A stretch of 64,000 nt of DNA, from assembly GCA_037074705.1 (NCBI GenBank), contig CM073596.1, positions 20,992,001-21,056,000 on the forward strand, read 5' to 3'. Shown here in pieces: positions 1-14,095 of this stretch. Below the pieces are notes generated by a model. It had not been told where the DNA came from, ran no database searches, and saw only the letters and a list, made by a program, of their open reading frames with translations. Made by a program: the position numbers and the translations under genes. This stretch comes from Zhengitettix transpicula (taxonomy: Eukaryota > Arthropoda > Insecta > Orthoptera > Tetrigidae). Position 1 is the stretch's first letter; each line of letters begins with the position of its first letter.

Positions 1-91
1 TTTTAAGAACAAAAACTTTAGAAAAAATGCGAAAAATAAATATAAAGTCAGTACTACTTAGAATTAACAAATAATTTATATTTTTATAAGT

Positions 92-172
92 TTAAGTACC
101 GATTCCTTGCGGCTGATGCAGTTCAGGTTCAATTTTCGAACCCTTTGCAGAACTACCACGTTTTTCAGCCAT
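92..172 (-). CDS. candidate short ORF or first coding exon of a divergent gene
   Basis: On the minus strand an ATG in good context (ACAATGG) opens a 26-codon frame that begins MAEKRGSSAKGSKIEPELHQ and stops at TAA. The peptide is hydrophilic and basic at its start, and its codon use looks more like coding sequence than the AT-rich surroundings do. It sits about 840 bases from the Rassf start codon in divergent orientation, so it could be the first exon of a neighbour sharing the promoter region. A possible donor (GGTACTT) lies just before the stop. I do not recognise the protein. It may equally be a chance ORF, because nothing else of such a gene is in the window. Confidence 0.3.
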   Translation of the reverse strand: MAEKRGSSAKGSKIEPELHQPQGIGT

Positions 173-1011
173 TGTATGCAGATCTTTTAATGTTTTAGAA
201 ATTAATTTATAAATGTATTGGTACCCTTCAGAATTGCGTTTCTACTCTTACTCATTTTACATATTCTTCTTTCTTGGAAATTATATATAAAATCTATATA
301 ATTGATTTCAACGAAGCCAAAGATATAATTACTTGCATTTTTTATTAATATTATAGGTATTGTTATGCCATTTTTTTCACTTATCTGTCATATCTCATAA
401 TTATGACGCGCAAAGGGTGAAAAAAAAGTTTTAAAAGGTATTAAAAATAAAGTGAATTGATTTCAGATTATCCGTCTTTAAGTATATTTTCGGCTCTATT
501 TTATTAGCACTGTACTCGTTATTTTAAACTTAATGAAGAACTATCAAAAAATCCGATCTGTCCTTGTTATTTAATTGTTTCTGCAAGCAGAAAACTTCGT
601 AGTATTTTACCAATCCAATTTCAATAGATTCAAACAAAAATATTATTTTATGGTGTAAATTGTTATCCGTGATCTCATTTCCAAGTATGAGCGTCTTTCG
701 ATTTTGTTATTTCTTACAACCAATTGCGATAAAAATGTCATAAACATATTGAATGAGAATTCATTAATTCTCATTTTTAAAAATATATAAATATTTCTAT
801 TTAAAATTCTGTTTGGCTATAAGTTCACGTTAGGCGCAACAGCTGAACGTTCGATTTTGAACCTGCCGCTTAAATAACTGGTGGTATGGCATTGTCCTCT
901 AGTATATGATAGCATGTATGGAGCTCGTAAACAGTCTATTGTGTTTAAGCGGCATTTGGGCTATGCTGTGGTGTTTTTGTGATGTGTTTATTTAGGTTAT
1001 TTTGTTAAAAC
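173..1011. promoter_or_regulatory. upstream region and probable 5' UTR of Rassf
   Basis: This is AT-rich non-coding sequence. From about 830 to 1011 the composition is more balanced, which fits a 5' UTR or core promoter directly upstream of the Rassf ATG at 1012. No TATA box or initiator could be assigned with confidence. If the minus-strand frame at 92-172 is real, this interval would be a bidirectional promoter. Confidence 0.35.
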
Positions 1012-4000
1012 ATGTGGAAGTGTCATAAATGTGGGAAACCTGTTTATTTTGGTAAGCGTAATATTGGAGTACACGATTGGAATATATTTCACCATTAATT
1101 TGACAGATATATAACTGACAGTATACCAGTTCTCTTTCAATAAGAGTGTTTTATATTTATTGTACTGTTGCTTTAAAGTATGTACGTTTTATTGTATTAC
1201 TTATACTTACGAATTTAAGGTTAGAACTGGCCGATTCAGGCGATGTTTTTACTACATTACAAAAGTATTTATTGGTTCGTGTAAGCTAATATGCTTTATT
1301 TTCTAGCCGAGAGAAAACAATCATTGGGATATGATTGGCATCCAGAATGTTTGAGGTGTGAGGAATGTGGAAAACGATTAAATCCCGGACAACATGCTGA
1401 GGTAGGTAATTAAATTATAGTCCTATAGTTTTATTGCCAAACCAGGAAAATGTTTATTTTAATAATACTGCCTATAATGTTCTTGCCAGTTACATTGGTT
1501 TCAAAGTTTGATTATTTTCCTTTAAGAAATTTAATTACTTTTAAGACCCAGTTGAGCTATATTAATCCCTTTTATTATATTAAATTTTAGCTGTTTTCAT
1601 CTATTGAAATAGTTTTATGCACATTCAAAGTTTGGTTGATTATGAACACATTCAACGATAATTTTTCAGATCCTGCTGCATACAACAGTAGTAAAAATTC
1701 CTGTCTTATCATATCAGAATATAAATTCTAATTATCCTCACCTTTCTAATATTTCTACTGCAACACTTTTCTATACACATTATGTATATATACTCAAATT
1801 TGATTTAATGAACACAATAAATACATGAAAATTATCATGCAGAATACCAACCTGTGCAATAGCTACATACTATTTTTAAAACTCCTATGGTTAAATATTA
1901 ATGATTAATATTTAATTACATATTTAAATTTGATTTGTTTACTTAATTTAAATATTTCACCTGCAAATTTTTGCTAATTTCTTTGAAGGACCATAAATAG
2001 CTAGAAATGATAAATAATAATAATTGTCACTTAAATAAAATGTGACAATGTCAAATTAAATAACACATTTGGAGAGGAAAGGGAGACGGCATAGTCAACT
2101 TACCTTAAATCAACAGTTGGTCCAGTCAAGCTAACAGAAAATAAAATTTCCAATTTTTGAGGACCTGAGATCCTGTTGTCAGGAAAGACTGTCTGAATTG
2201 AATTGTTGGCCAGCTGGCAAGCATGTTTAGACCATCTTTCATGATTTAGGGCTCAGATCCTTGAAATTAGGAAACTTTATTTTCTGCTCAGTCTGACTGG
2301 ACCAACTGTTGATTTCAGGTAATTTGTCTATGCTGTCTCTCTTTCCTATACAAATATTATGTTTATATATATGTATTCTTTCAATGATTAATTTATGACT
2401 AAAAATATCACATATCATAATTCTGATTAACATTTTAATTTCCTTACACAGCATAAAGGTGTTCCTTATTGCCATGTTCCTTGTTATGGAGCTTTGTTTG
2501 GCCCTCAGTTATTTGGTCATGGTACACGTGTTGAGGCTCACACTAGTTTTGGAAAAGTGGAGAACCGTTGTGGTGGACCTAATTTACCAAGGTAATTTTT
2601 TTAAGTATCAATATTATAATGTGCCAAAATTTTAAACATCTCTAACTATTAATATATGACCTACTTAGTTAAGTAAATTATTTATTTCCTTTATTGTTTC
2701 CCTAATAATTCAGATAAAATAGTTTCATAGTTATAATCAAAATTGAACTACTTAGTTTAATTTATTTTTTATGCAATGCTTGTTGGTGAGTATACTTTAT
2801 TACATACATATACATCAAAACTGTCCCATTCATAGAGGTTTGAGCATACCTGTTTCAGAAACATTGAGGTTCCTTTTTTAGTCTTTGAGGATTATCAAGA
2901 AGAATAAAATTGTGTTAATAATAAACTATAATTATGATATGACAGAAAAATCCTAGAATTTTCAATGCATTATAACAAAATATACTAGATGCTGTTTTTA
3001 TAATGAATTCTTATACAATAATAGAATATGCAATTTTCAGATAGGTTTGTAGCTTATAGTGCCAACCATATTGAGCCAATTTCAAAAGACCAGGGAATTC
3101 TGAAATTTGTTTGCCTAGCTACAATGCTAGTAACATTCATTTTCTTACCACAATTTCTAGCTAATGCTTGGAATTTTGCCACGTATCTAAAATTTATATT
3201 TACGGAAACATAAATTTGATAAACTTTTTTTTTCTTCGTCAGGTCTCACCTAGAATCAAAGCTTAAATTATTCAATCAATTTTATGATGGTCGCAGTGGA
3301 GAAGTTCGAAGCAGAGAGGTAAATATAAAATCATTCTTACTCGACTTTCTATTTTGGAAAGCACAATTAAAATTTTGACATTGATTTCCATTTGTTTTTT
3401 GTTTCATGTAAGACATGCACTATATTAACTTTGATTTCATTATAATAGTTTCTTTGTTAATTTCTTGGTGAACTATCAGTAATGTGGAGTATACATGGGA
3501 TCTCAACATGTCTTAAACTTGAATGTTAACAACAACAACAATATTGTATTTGTACAGGCTACCCTTTAAATATATAAAGATAGTACTTTTAATATTCATT
3601 TCAGGTTAATGGAAGATTAGTTCTTGAAGGAGCTCTTAGGATTCATTGGGGTGTGTTGGGTATGATCCACTTGAAAGAAGATGATGATCAGCGAACTGTT
3701 ACAACCATACGCAAGCGAAATTCTTGCCGAAGTGGTATATTTAATGGTGTGGATTTAGAGGTAATTAATTTATTTTATTTTGTGGAACTTTAAATATTTT
3801 ATTTCTAATTATTTTATGATCTAAAAGGTTTAATTATTCTGCATGATTGTAATTAAATAGAATTAAAATTGCAATGTAAATTTTAATAATAATGTAATTC
3901 AAGTTTACTACCCGTTAATGTAAAATACAATAAGCAGCTAGATGGAAATTATTTAATAAAACTTTGAAATTTATAACAACAATTAACATTATTTTGTTCA

Positions 4001-7000
4001 TTTTTTCTCTAAAACTAATGCTGATGTTTGTATTCAAATAATCATATCAATTAAATATTTCTTATGGTAAGTCCCCAATTGTTGTACATTTTCATATTTT
4101 CAAAGATACTTTAAGTAAGTTGATATATACAAAGTCAGGTACTTTTGAATTCATTGAGATATTTTAAGCATTTATTTAATGAATGACATTTATTAACAAA
4201 ATAATCACTTAACACAACACTTCAACGTTTTCACATTACAAAGTGTGACTTTTGCCAGATGATAGGTCTCAATATTTGCTGAGAATCTGCAGGTATCAAC
4301 TTATTTGTTTATTAACTAATCCTATGGATTTGTAATCAGTGTTATGCATCTTTTTTGGCTACTATCTTGACCATAGTAATCCAAATATTCTGCTCAATAG
4401 CAATTAGACTTTGAAGGTCTTTCAGATAACATAACGAAGAATATTTTATTTTCTAGATTGCTTCTTCATTGCAGTGCCTTCAGTTTATTTTATTTTTTTG
4501 ATTTTTTACAATTTCTGGCAGTTTTTATCCATTTAATATTTATTCCTTTTTATTTGTTAAGCATGCTGATCTGGAGTCTCTGGAGGATGGAATGACAGAC
4601 TTGACACCTGAAGAACCAAAGGATCCTGACACCTTCTCAGAGGGAATTATGTCACCTGAAGGAAATCATTTTGTAAGTCAGGATTTGAAACATAGAGCAC
4701 AAACTTTACCACCAAAACTTGATGTCAAACAGATAGATTGGGATGAGCTAGATGAATTACTACAGGTTAGTAAGTGATGACACGTGATGTGTGGCATTCT
4801 GTTTGTGACAGAATATTTGCTACCCTTGTTAATGGTGCTTCTCATAGAAATTTAATGGATTGGTGTGTGGAGCATGGGATCGTGGTAAATTAAAAATCTT
4901 TGAAGTAGGTTTGTGTAATGATTAACTTTTTCTACTTTGACATGTAAATACAATTATAAATAATCAAAATAATTATTTATATATATTAATTTTACTAATC
5001 CTATCCAACAACAACTAACTTCAACACTTAATACATAAGAATTTACAGTATTAATGGGGAAGAATAGTGAACTTGTCATATTCTCATTTAAGTTAGTATT
5101 ATTTTACTTTTTGTGTGTGTATAAGCCTAGATATTTAAGAAATATAAGAATTTTATTAAATTACAAAAAATATATGTGAGAAAGTGTTAACTTAGTCCGC
5201 AATAATTTTATTTGTTTTTCAACTTTTTTGTTTTGTAATAAATACATATAAACAAAATCTTGATCATAGTAAGACAAAGCTTCTTTCATTTTCATCCACA
5301 TTTTGTGGAGCTTGATATTTTACTAGTATTCTTTTTGTAACAGGTGGAGCGTAAGATTGATGAATCAAATAAACTTTATCAAACAATGCCAGTGAGTTTG
5401 CCAAGCATTTCCGCTCAGTCAAGCTTGGAATTGTCAGAAGATAACACTCACACACAAAGCTTGTCTGCACAGTCAAGTATTGAAACAACTGATAGTGTTA
5501 ATAGTGAAGAAACTGGTTCATTGACTGACTCAGGATGTCTCGATAGTACTGCAGCAACTCATGGTAGCAACAATAGCCAAGGAAATAACGGAGAAGTAGA
5601 AATGCTAGACACGAATGCAGAACTTGCTAATATGGATAAGTTTCCTAGTCTTGAGAAGAATCTGAACAGATCAATGAGTGGGCCAGATTGTTTAGAAAGA
5701 CACTGGGATCAGAGTGTTAAATCTGAGGCTGTAGTTCCCAACATACCTGAGTCACTATATGACTCTGATACTGTTGAAGAATCATGTTTGGGTTTGTACA
5801 ATCAAGCTGAAGACGATACTGATTCTGTTGTTCGGAGAGCTGTAAAAACAGGATCTACAGCTATTAGACGTCGTCCAGGCAAGCGGCGTTCTAGGACCAA
5901 ACTGAAGCGTCGGTGCTCCATAAATGGACATTTTTACAACAGAGAAACTAGTTTCTTTACTCCTCCTCACGGTAGTCAGATGAGTGTGTGGGTGACTTCC
6001 TTAGTCAACACACAAGAAGTTATCAACTTGTTATTGGAAAAATACAAAGTAGACAGCAGGCCTACCAATTTTGCTCTGTTTGTTGTTAGAGACAATGGTG
6101 GTAAGTGTATTATATGTTGGCAGTATTATATTTAAAACTAAATTTATTTCAGTTTAAAACACTTGTATTCAGTTTATTACTCATAATATTAGGAGCAGTT
6201 GTTATAAGGTTTCTTGTCCTAAGATTACACTCTTCCTATTTGCTTATGACAGAAAAATGTTTAAGGAATAAGCAAACTTCTAACTAAATTACACAATACA
6301 AAATTAAAATATTTGCTTTATTGGATACTTAGTTCATTTTATGCACATTTAGTGATTTTAGAACTCTGGCTGTGTTTATCTAAATTAAACAGTCCAAAAT
6401 GTACTGAAATAGTGTTATTGCATATGGAGGTTTGTCATTTTTAAATGACAAATGTAACCATTTTTGTTGACTACAATTTTTCTAGCAGTATTATCATTTA
6501 TTATATTGATATGAACTGAATTTGTAGCTATTACAGCACTGTCAGCATGCTTGTGACATTTTAATACATTTACAAATTAGCAGCTGAAATGTATTTATTA
6601 GCATTAGCATAAGCATTGTCCAAGCATCTGTAAACTACCACCATTGAAGTAAAATTTCTATCCACTGACTTCCCACAGTGTACATTAACTGGTTACTATG
6701 CTTATAACATTTTGATTTCTTGAGTTTTGTATCTAATTAGGTGAATAAATGCCTATTATTGAAATACATGCTTGTATTTTCATAAATAACTGTTACAACT
6801 TCAAAATTAAAACCTCAACATACAAATAAATTTATTTCCTGTTACTTCTTAATTATGGCATCAGATTTTCATAGTTGTGTATGTATAATATTAATTTCAG
6901 AGCAGCGGCGTCTGCGAGATGATGAGTATCCTCTCTTAGTAAGAGTTATGTTAGGGCCTCATGAAGATGTGTCTAAACTGTTTTTAATGGATCGTCAGAA

Positions 7001-7734
7001 TACTGAAGAGATAAGTAGTGAAGTTGCTCAGTTCCTCAATCTCAGTATTGCTGAATGTCGTGCAATATTGTTACGTTATCAGGAAGAAGAAGAACGAGAA
7101 ACAAAACGAGTGCGAGCAAAGTAAGTTTGCTTAAATCATTGCAAAATTATTTCAGTAATGATTCCAAGTTTCAAGTTACATAGTTTATTTTCATTTAATG
7201 ACACATTCAATAACAATGTAATAATTTTTTAGTTATATATCCATTATAATTATAATATACTTCTAGAGAATTTAGAGTGTCTTAGAAATTTCAAGGATAT
7301 ACTTTTTCTTAGGAAGGTCCTTAAATTCACTCCATTTTGCTTTAGACTATTTAAAATGGAATTTCAAGAATCTAACTTGTCATTGACATACAAACTAACT
7401 TAAAACCCATGCTTTTTAACAACTTATAAATAATAAAAATGTCATTATTAGATGTGACTTCTTACTTCGTTAAATTATCTTATGTTTCATTTGATTTATT
7501 TTACATCCTCCTAGTTTTATATATATAAACATGAAAAATATGTTTTGACAGAATGATATACAAAAAAGTATTTCATGATATTTGTAATATTGTTTTATTT
7601 CTCTTATTTAATATTTCAGAGTGTTATTAATATTTAATGATATCAATACATTGAACCAATTTTCTTGTTTCAGATTTCGGGAGATGCGTAGACGAATTAA
7701 ACAAAGGATGGATGACCTTAAAGTAAGATTATGA
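1012..7734 (+). CDS. Rassf: Ras-association domain family protein with LIM and SARAH domains
   Basis: Nine coding exons join in frame to 582 residues: 1012-1051, 1307-1401, 2452-2591, 3243-3318, 3605-3760, 4562-4765, 5344-6100, 6901-7120 and 7674-7734. All introns are GT-AG. Residues 4-56 form a CRIP-type LIM domain (CHKC, DWHPEC, CEEC, YCHVPC). Residues about 240-425 are a Ser/Thr-rich linker ending in a basic run, [16 protein letters not shown]. Residues about 430-515 are a Ras-association domain, containing NGHFYNRET and [11 protein letters not shown]. Residues about 519-578 are a charged SARAH helix containing [25 protein letters not shown] proteins bind Ras-like GTPases and, through SARAH, Hippo/MST kinases; in insects they antagonise Hippo. 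The LIM-RA-SARAH order is that of Drosophila Rassf. The start is the ATG just before the first LIM cysteines. The terminal TGA follows AAAGTAAGATTA, so a donor at 7723 with one more short exon cannot be fully excluded. The introns carry no recognisable genes. Confidence 0.93.
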
Positions 7735-10700
7735 AAGTGAAGTATTATACTTACTCACTTGTTGCAGTTAAAATTTGTAAATACCTTTTAATAATCGCTG
7801 CTGAGTAGAAAAACTTAACTGCTTCATTAGTTGGAATCTCATATTTTATTACACTCAATACTTATGTTCCACATGTCAAACATGTTATTTAAATTTTTAG
7901 TAAAGATATACCTTTTTTGTTGTAGTTAACTTGAACATGAATACAATTGTCCTAAATGTTGATAGTCAACCTCAAACACACACATCACTGCTTTATGTTT
8001 AGTAAAATTCTCACATTGTCTTACTTCATACAAACTATCAAGAATTGTATCTTAAAGGTAAACATGCAAATAGATATATTATAATATATAATGTTGCTGG
8101 TTTAAGAACCAACTTTCCTACCACCAAACAAAAAAGTATGTATACACTCCTCAGTATCTGGTCTAAGTTTATATACAGCCTATTTTATGTAGAATATTTT
8201 TAGTTTCTTATTACTGTAAAACTTTTGCATTATTAAATATTTTGAGAGGTGGAAAATAACTGCTTAGAGTAAATAAATGGTTTTAGAAGATCTGTAAAGG
8301 TGAATCTCTGGTTAAAAATGTTTGTTGTATCAATAATTACAGAAAGAAATTGTGATTATTATTCACATATATTTTAGATAAATTTATTTCTTATTCTTAT
8401 GCTCACCATTATATTAAGGAATTGATTATATAATCATTATATAAAATAGAAGAACATTTAAATTTTGTATGAAATGTTTTTTTTCATTGTTTAATGTGAC
8501 ATAAAATTACAAACAATTCACAAGAACATTTGTGCTAAATTTTAACAAGAAAAGTTTTTTTTCTTAATGAAGTAAATCATTTATACAGGATAATATAATA
8601 TAAATAAAATTCTTATTTTTATATTATATTATGAATGATGATAATTGTTCAGTAGCATTGTGATTGCAGAGCATTAGTAGTTTCAGATTATTTACAATAT
8701 AAATGCATGTTAAGACTGCTTTTTTTAAGGGCCACATTTTCTTGTTTATTAATGTGATTGCATTTGTTAAAATTACATGTATTGAATCTTTATCATTTTG
8801 TTATTTTATTTATACATTACACAAATAATACTCCAAAAGTTTATGAGAGTTAGTTTTGTGCACATAATTTTAAGCCATTTGTTGAGTGATAGGTGGCATT
8901 GTATGCATTCTACATTCTGAAATTAGTTAACTGATATATTTTGTATATCTTGAAATGAAAAATTTACATTTTATTGAAAATTAAGAAACATAGCCAAATA
9001 TAGACAAAAGACCTTTGAGTTTTATCAACTTATCAGTGCAGCTGTGTCTCTCAAGGCTCCTCTTAGCACCTGAAGAAAGGGACAAGGATCCCAGAAACAT
9101 TGTGTGGTATTTATATTATCACTTATTTTGTCTGTATTTGGTTATCTTTCATATTATTTTGTATATGTATTGAAGATGTGTAGACATAATATTTCTATGA
9201 ATTTGATTCAGTCCTGGGGGGATTAGAACTGTAACCAAAAAAGGATATATTCCTTCAACATTTCTCAGAGTTCTTTCTGGTTGTGGAATCTAACTTTCAT
9301 GCTTATGTAAGCCAGCTTCTCATTCCTAATTAATCATTTTAATGTTTGTTTACAACAGGAAAGAGAGACGGAGAACATTGCTTATCTGAGTTAGTAGTTT
9401 GTATTTTATTGGAACAGTATGTAATGAAATCCTTTTTTAACGCTTAATCAAGGCAGATTCTCTGTCTTTCTTTCTTTCCCATACCAGGATGATGTGAGAA
9501 AAATGAGGAAAGGCTATTTTTCGAAGAATTAATTTCCAAATATGCATGGGAAACATGGATTTCAGAGTCAGCAGTACTTTGTGTATTACATACACCCCAT
9601 TATTTGAGTATTAGGAGAAAATGAATGAGAGGATAACACGGTATTCAGTATGAAAGTTAAAAAAATTGTATCTGTTCTACATTTTTATTTAATCAATTCT
9701 GGTTACATTTTATTTGTAAATGTAAAAATACAAAAATTTTAAAATGGAAAACAATTATTACAACTAAAATAAGCTGTTAAAGAATCAGAGTTGGGGAACA
9801 TTAGATGTTTAACATGTGACTGATTTTTGTGGTATCTGTAAAGTGTGTAGAATGAATAATCATATGAATTAAATACAGTACTGGTATATTATTTAATTAA
9901 ACCATTCCATGTTATTTTTAAGAATTGATATTATTAATATACTGACATTATTTGCAGCTGTGCCTAGTGTGTTAATTTGTTTTCTCTTATTTCCATTCTT
10001 AATTTATAACATTTAACTTCACTATTGAATAGAATTATAAATTTATTGTATTATGAAATGCATTTGACATTTATGGATGAATACAGTTGCATTTGTAAAT
10101 AGTTTCTTTTATAAATGTACCTGTTAAACTATTGGTTGTTAATTAATAAAATAGTGTACATTAATTACAATCATCAGTTTTAAATTGTGTTAAAGGCAGC
10201 TTTCCAATACTATTTTTCTATCAACTTAAACCTTTAATAAAACTTATGGTAATCCTTTGAGGATAGATGTGTGTTTAAAATATTTTATAAATATCAGACT
10301 ACTTGTTTTAAGGTTGCAGTTCCATACTTAAAATTTTGAAAACAGTATTCTTTATTATTTCAAAAATGTAGTTGTTATAAAAATGTGCAAAATGTTTTAT
10401 TTATCATTTATAACATATTAAAATTCAAAAAGTTAATTCTTATGTTTTACATTGTTAGAATAAATAACTGTAGATTTGCTTACAGTAATCTGGTAAATTA
10501 CTAATGATTCCCTACTATATATTTTCTATAAGTTAAAAATGAATTGAAGATATGTAATGACACCATCAAGGAAATTATAGTGTCGTAAGTTTTTTTTCTA
10601 TTTTTGTACTGAACTGTTTTGTATGAAATGGTATTCAATAAAAATTAGCCATGTTTATTTCATTTTTTAGTTAGATAACATTAGTAATTCATTTAATGCT

Positions 10701-13700
10701 TTTTATTTCTTATTTTATGTCAAAAAAATTCATTGAAGTTGCTTTGTACTGCATTATTTGCATTCAGTTTGTGTTTTTACAAGATAGTGGTGGACAGATG
10801 CATGATCAAATAAAATTTGGATTTATTTGTTCAGAGTTGTATTTGCTTTATAAAATAACCAGATACCATCTGTCATGTACATCAGGAAAAATGATAATTG
10901 TAATAAATATAAGTATATTATGTTTGTCCTATTTCAGTGAAACATTCCATGATTTGTCTTAGTTCTTAAATTTTCAATATAATTTCAAGTTGATTTGAAG
11001 AATTTGGAAAGGAACTTGTTTTTAAATTTGGCATTTAAAACAATATTCAGATATACTTATGATAAAAATTGATATGTAAAATGATGATTGAGCTCAATAC
11101 CCTTTGTGCCTGTTAATAAATTGACATTGTGGTTTCTCTCTTCTTTTTTCCTGTTGGAAATTTAAGTTTTAAAAATTTATCAGTTTGCCATTTACTCTAT
11201 AAATACAAAGAATTTGAATCAGTTTTATTGATGATTTAATTTTAGAAATGAAGTTTTTGTGATTTGGTGTTCAAAAGTCTGCAATGCTAAGTTAATTTCA
11301 CAAATTGTGGGGGACAGCACTTCAATACTGAATTTTGTAAAATATTTACAATTAATGATCGAAAGTATTCCCCAAGGAAACTTCTTTATTTCAGTGAGTA
11401 AAAATTTCATGTATACCTGTTGTATATTGAACACCAAATTACTGGTATATTACACAATACTTTTATGTAGAAATAACAAATAGTAAATGTATTTCAAAAT
11501 ATTGAATGAAGAAAGGATACAAAACAGTTTATCTAGATAGATGTTGATGTTCACAACTTTCCAAAGTGCTATTTGTTGTGAATATATTTGTTTTGTAAGT
11601 TATTGTTCAGTGATGTTTTCATACAAATTTGTCTTCATTTTGTGCACAGGTGCAAGAGAAAGGCTAAAGAAAGTTGATTCACAGTAAACAATTTAGATCA
11701 GATATGGCTATATTTATTTGGTAAGGTGTTCATATTATTTCAAAGATTTAGGTTAATATTTCGTTTGAGGGAACCGATATTCATTGATGGGAAGCTTGTT
11801 ACAAACGTATCACACTCATTAATCTTGTTGCAAGACCCAGTTTTTCTCTTGCATTCTTGTTATTAAATTGTAGTGTGTTCTCTAAAAACTTTATTTTGGC
11901 TTCCCATAATTCATTGTCAGGTTTGGAATTTATTTAGTACATTCTCTCAATGGCATTTTGAAGTATATCTATTTATTCATATGTATTGAAATCATTTATG
12001 TTTTGTGCAATACTGTTGTGAATCATTTCTCTTGATGACTTGTTTGTTGCCTACCTGTAGTATAAATGTAAAAAAAAATTATGTGACTTCTAGAATTATT
12101 ATACATTTATTATGTGGTCATAGGAGTATGTAATGTTATTTCACACTTGTATTTGCCTTAAGCATTGTTTTTCTGCATTTTAGTAATCTTTATTAATTGA
12201 GAGTAAACCTCTTCTATACTTGGTGAAATGTGACTAAATGTCAATTTACAATCACAAACTTGAATGGTGCTTTAATGTAGCAATTGTGAGTTTGCTTGAA
12301 TCGAAAAATAGAAAACGAGCTTCAGTTACAATGTTATGATAATAGAAGCAGACTATTGCTGTTATATTAACACCAAAGACAAAATTAAACTATAATTTAA
12401 ACTACTTTGGTATTATTTTTCTCAATTTACCAAATCAAATAACCTATTCCTGAATAAATTTACTATCAATTATCGATTCTAGTGTATGTAGTAGACTTCT
12501 TCAAATGATGAAGGGAAACAAAACAAAAATGTGAAAAAAATAATATTTGTTTTGCTATGTTTGAATTTGTTGGATTAGATTTAATTTCCCACATGTATAA
12601 ACTGGAAATTCCTTGGGTCTTGACATTTTGAATTATTGGGCTTTGATATTATTACAGATAATACACACAAATAAATTTAATATCATAGATAATAAAATTG
12701 GTATATTATATACTGATTTATTAAATATCCTTTCAAATTAATCATTACAGATTTTTCAATTAGTTCAAACGTGACTATATGACGTAAATATAAATCCATT
12801 TAACATATATAATAAAATATATATATTATCTTTATGCAAATCTCTAAATATTAAGCAATTGTTTTTATGTTTTACAAAATCTTCAGTGACCTCTTCAGCT
12901 GGTCTAAATATTAGGGAATCTTTTTTTTATTCTGCCTTTCATTGAGGACATCTTTGGTTTTTTTGGTATTTAGATTCCTCAATATTTGAATCATTCAAAT
13001 ATTAATCACACATCACTTCACATCGTAATTTCAAAATTGAGATATCTTATGTGAAATGAAGATGATTTACTTAAGTCGGAGGCTGACACAGAACTGCAGG
13101 TCCACTAAATATTATGAATGCTACAAATTTTTGAATAGAACTGAGAAAATCAGTTGTGCTGGAGAGCAATATTTCAAACAATTGGTATAGTAAATATGAC
13201 AAGTAGAATCAAAGTGAGCTAATGTAGGAATAAAGTGAAAGTTTGTAAATCTACATTATAGGGTTGTTCTTCGGGGGAACCTAATATAGTTTTTTTCACT
13301 ATTGGATAAGTAATTACTAGCGACACACATTTCAATGATTTTTTAATATTTTTATCTTGATTCAAATTGACATGGCCAATGCAACACATACTTCAATAAT
13401 GATACCTGCATTACTTCACTGTACTTACATGTTACCAACTAATATTTTCCCATTCTACTTTAGATTGAGGTTGCTTTCACACAGCGAGTTCTTTCTAGCT
13501 AAAAATCAATTGGTTTCCCCATTGTTGTTCGGATTCTGCTGAGAACTATCTGCATGCGTATTCTGCCCACTTTCATTTTAGACTTTGCATTAATACTAGG
13601 ACTTTGTTGGTGACTCAAATCCTGCTTCCGACAAAGAAAACTTTTCTATAGTCTAGCATGGCTCATGCCACACAAATTTGTCATTTTATATGTGGTACGT

Positions 13701-13870
13701 ACCTACAATATTCTGATTGTTTCTTTGTTAATTTGGGTAAGTTTGTTTACTTATGTGAATCATATCCATATGACGTCTGAATATAATGAACAGCCAGAAT
13801 AACCAATAAATCGATCGTTGGTGAAGTAAAACTAGAACTCTTCCTGCAAGGCAATTAGTCTCCAACTCTC
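7735..13870. other. 3' UTR and intergenic AT-rich sequence
   Basis: This is over 6 kb of AT-rich sequence downstream of Rassf. The proximal part is probably 3' UTR. Several AATAAA hexamers occur (for example near 8272 and 10635), so the polyadenylation site cannot be chosen by eye. Short open frames around 10700-11480 show no domain, no coding-like composition and no splice context, so I leave them out. The only internal structure I recognise is the dispersed repeat unit at 9031-9155. Confidence 0.6.
9031..9155 (+). repeat. dispersed repeat unit with hammerhead-like core (copy 1 of a pair)
   Basis: This stretch matches 32399-32515 over about 100 bases, including GTGCAG.TGTGTC, AGGATCCCAGAAAC and TGTGTGGTATTTATATTATC. 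Within it CACCTGAAGA is followed by GGGA, a six-base loop CAAGGA, TCCC, then GAAAC. The bases before CTGAAGA (GCAC) can pair with GTGT after GAAACATT. That order is the hammerhead order: stem I, CTGANGA, stem II, GAAA, cleavage site, stem I. The downstream TTTTGTCTG is shared with other units in the window. Ribozyme activity is inference. Confidence 0.55.
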
Positions 13871-14095
13871 TTATTTAGGGCTTATCGCGAGACGATCAAC
13901 CTCTCTAGAATTAATATGGCAAACGGAAACGTGGGAGACCAGATATAAGCTAAGGAACATTACTAGCCTGACTCGCGTATCCATAAGGTCCCTACGAGTC
14001 GAAACACGACTACACAGCAAGCAACAACAATTTGTGCTTACGGAGATGTAAGACATTGGGAAATGTTCGCAGTCGATGTCAAGACAGTCATTAAG
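13871..14095. other. non-coding, moderately GC sequence before the inverted repeat
   Basis: No gene is recognised here. A minus-strand frame of 102 codons runs from 14179 to 13871 and into the inverted repeat. It has no recognisable motif and is read as repeat sequence. Confidence 0.4.

Noticed and set aside
7723..7734. Splice donor at the end of the last Rassf exon
   Set aside because: AAAGTAAGATT is donor-like, but reading on gives a stop after four codons at a length suited to the end of a SARAH helix; no further exon was recognised.
10696..11483. Open frames of 70-90 codons downstream of Rassf on both strands
   Set aside because: AT-rich, no motif, no codon bias, overlapping on opposite strands; expected by chance in sequence of this length.
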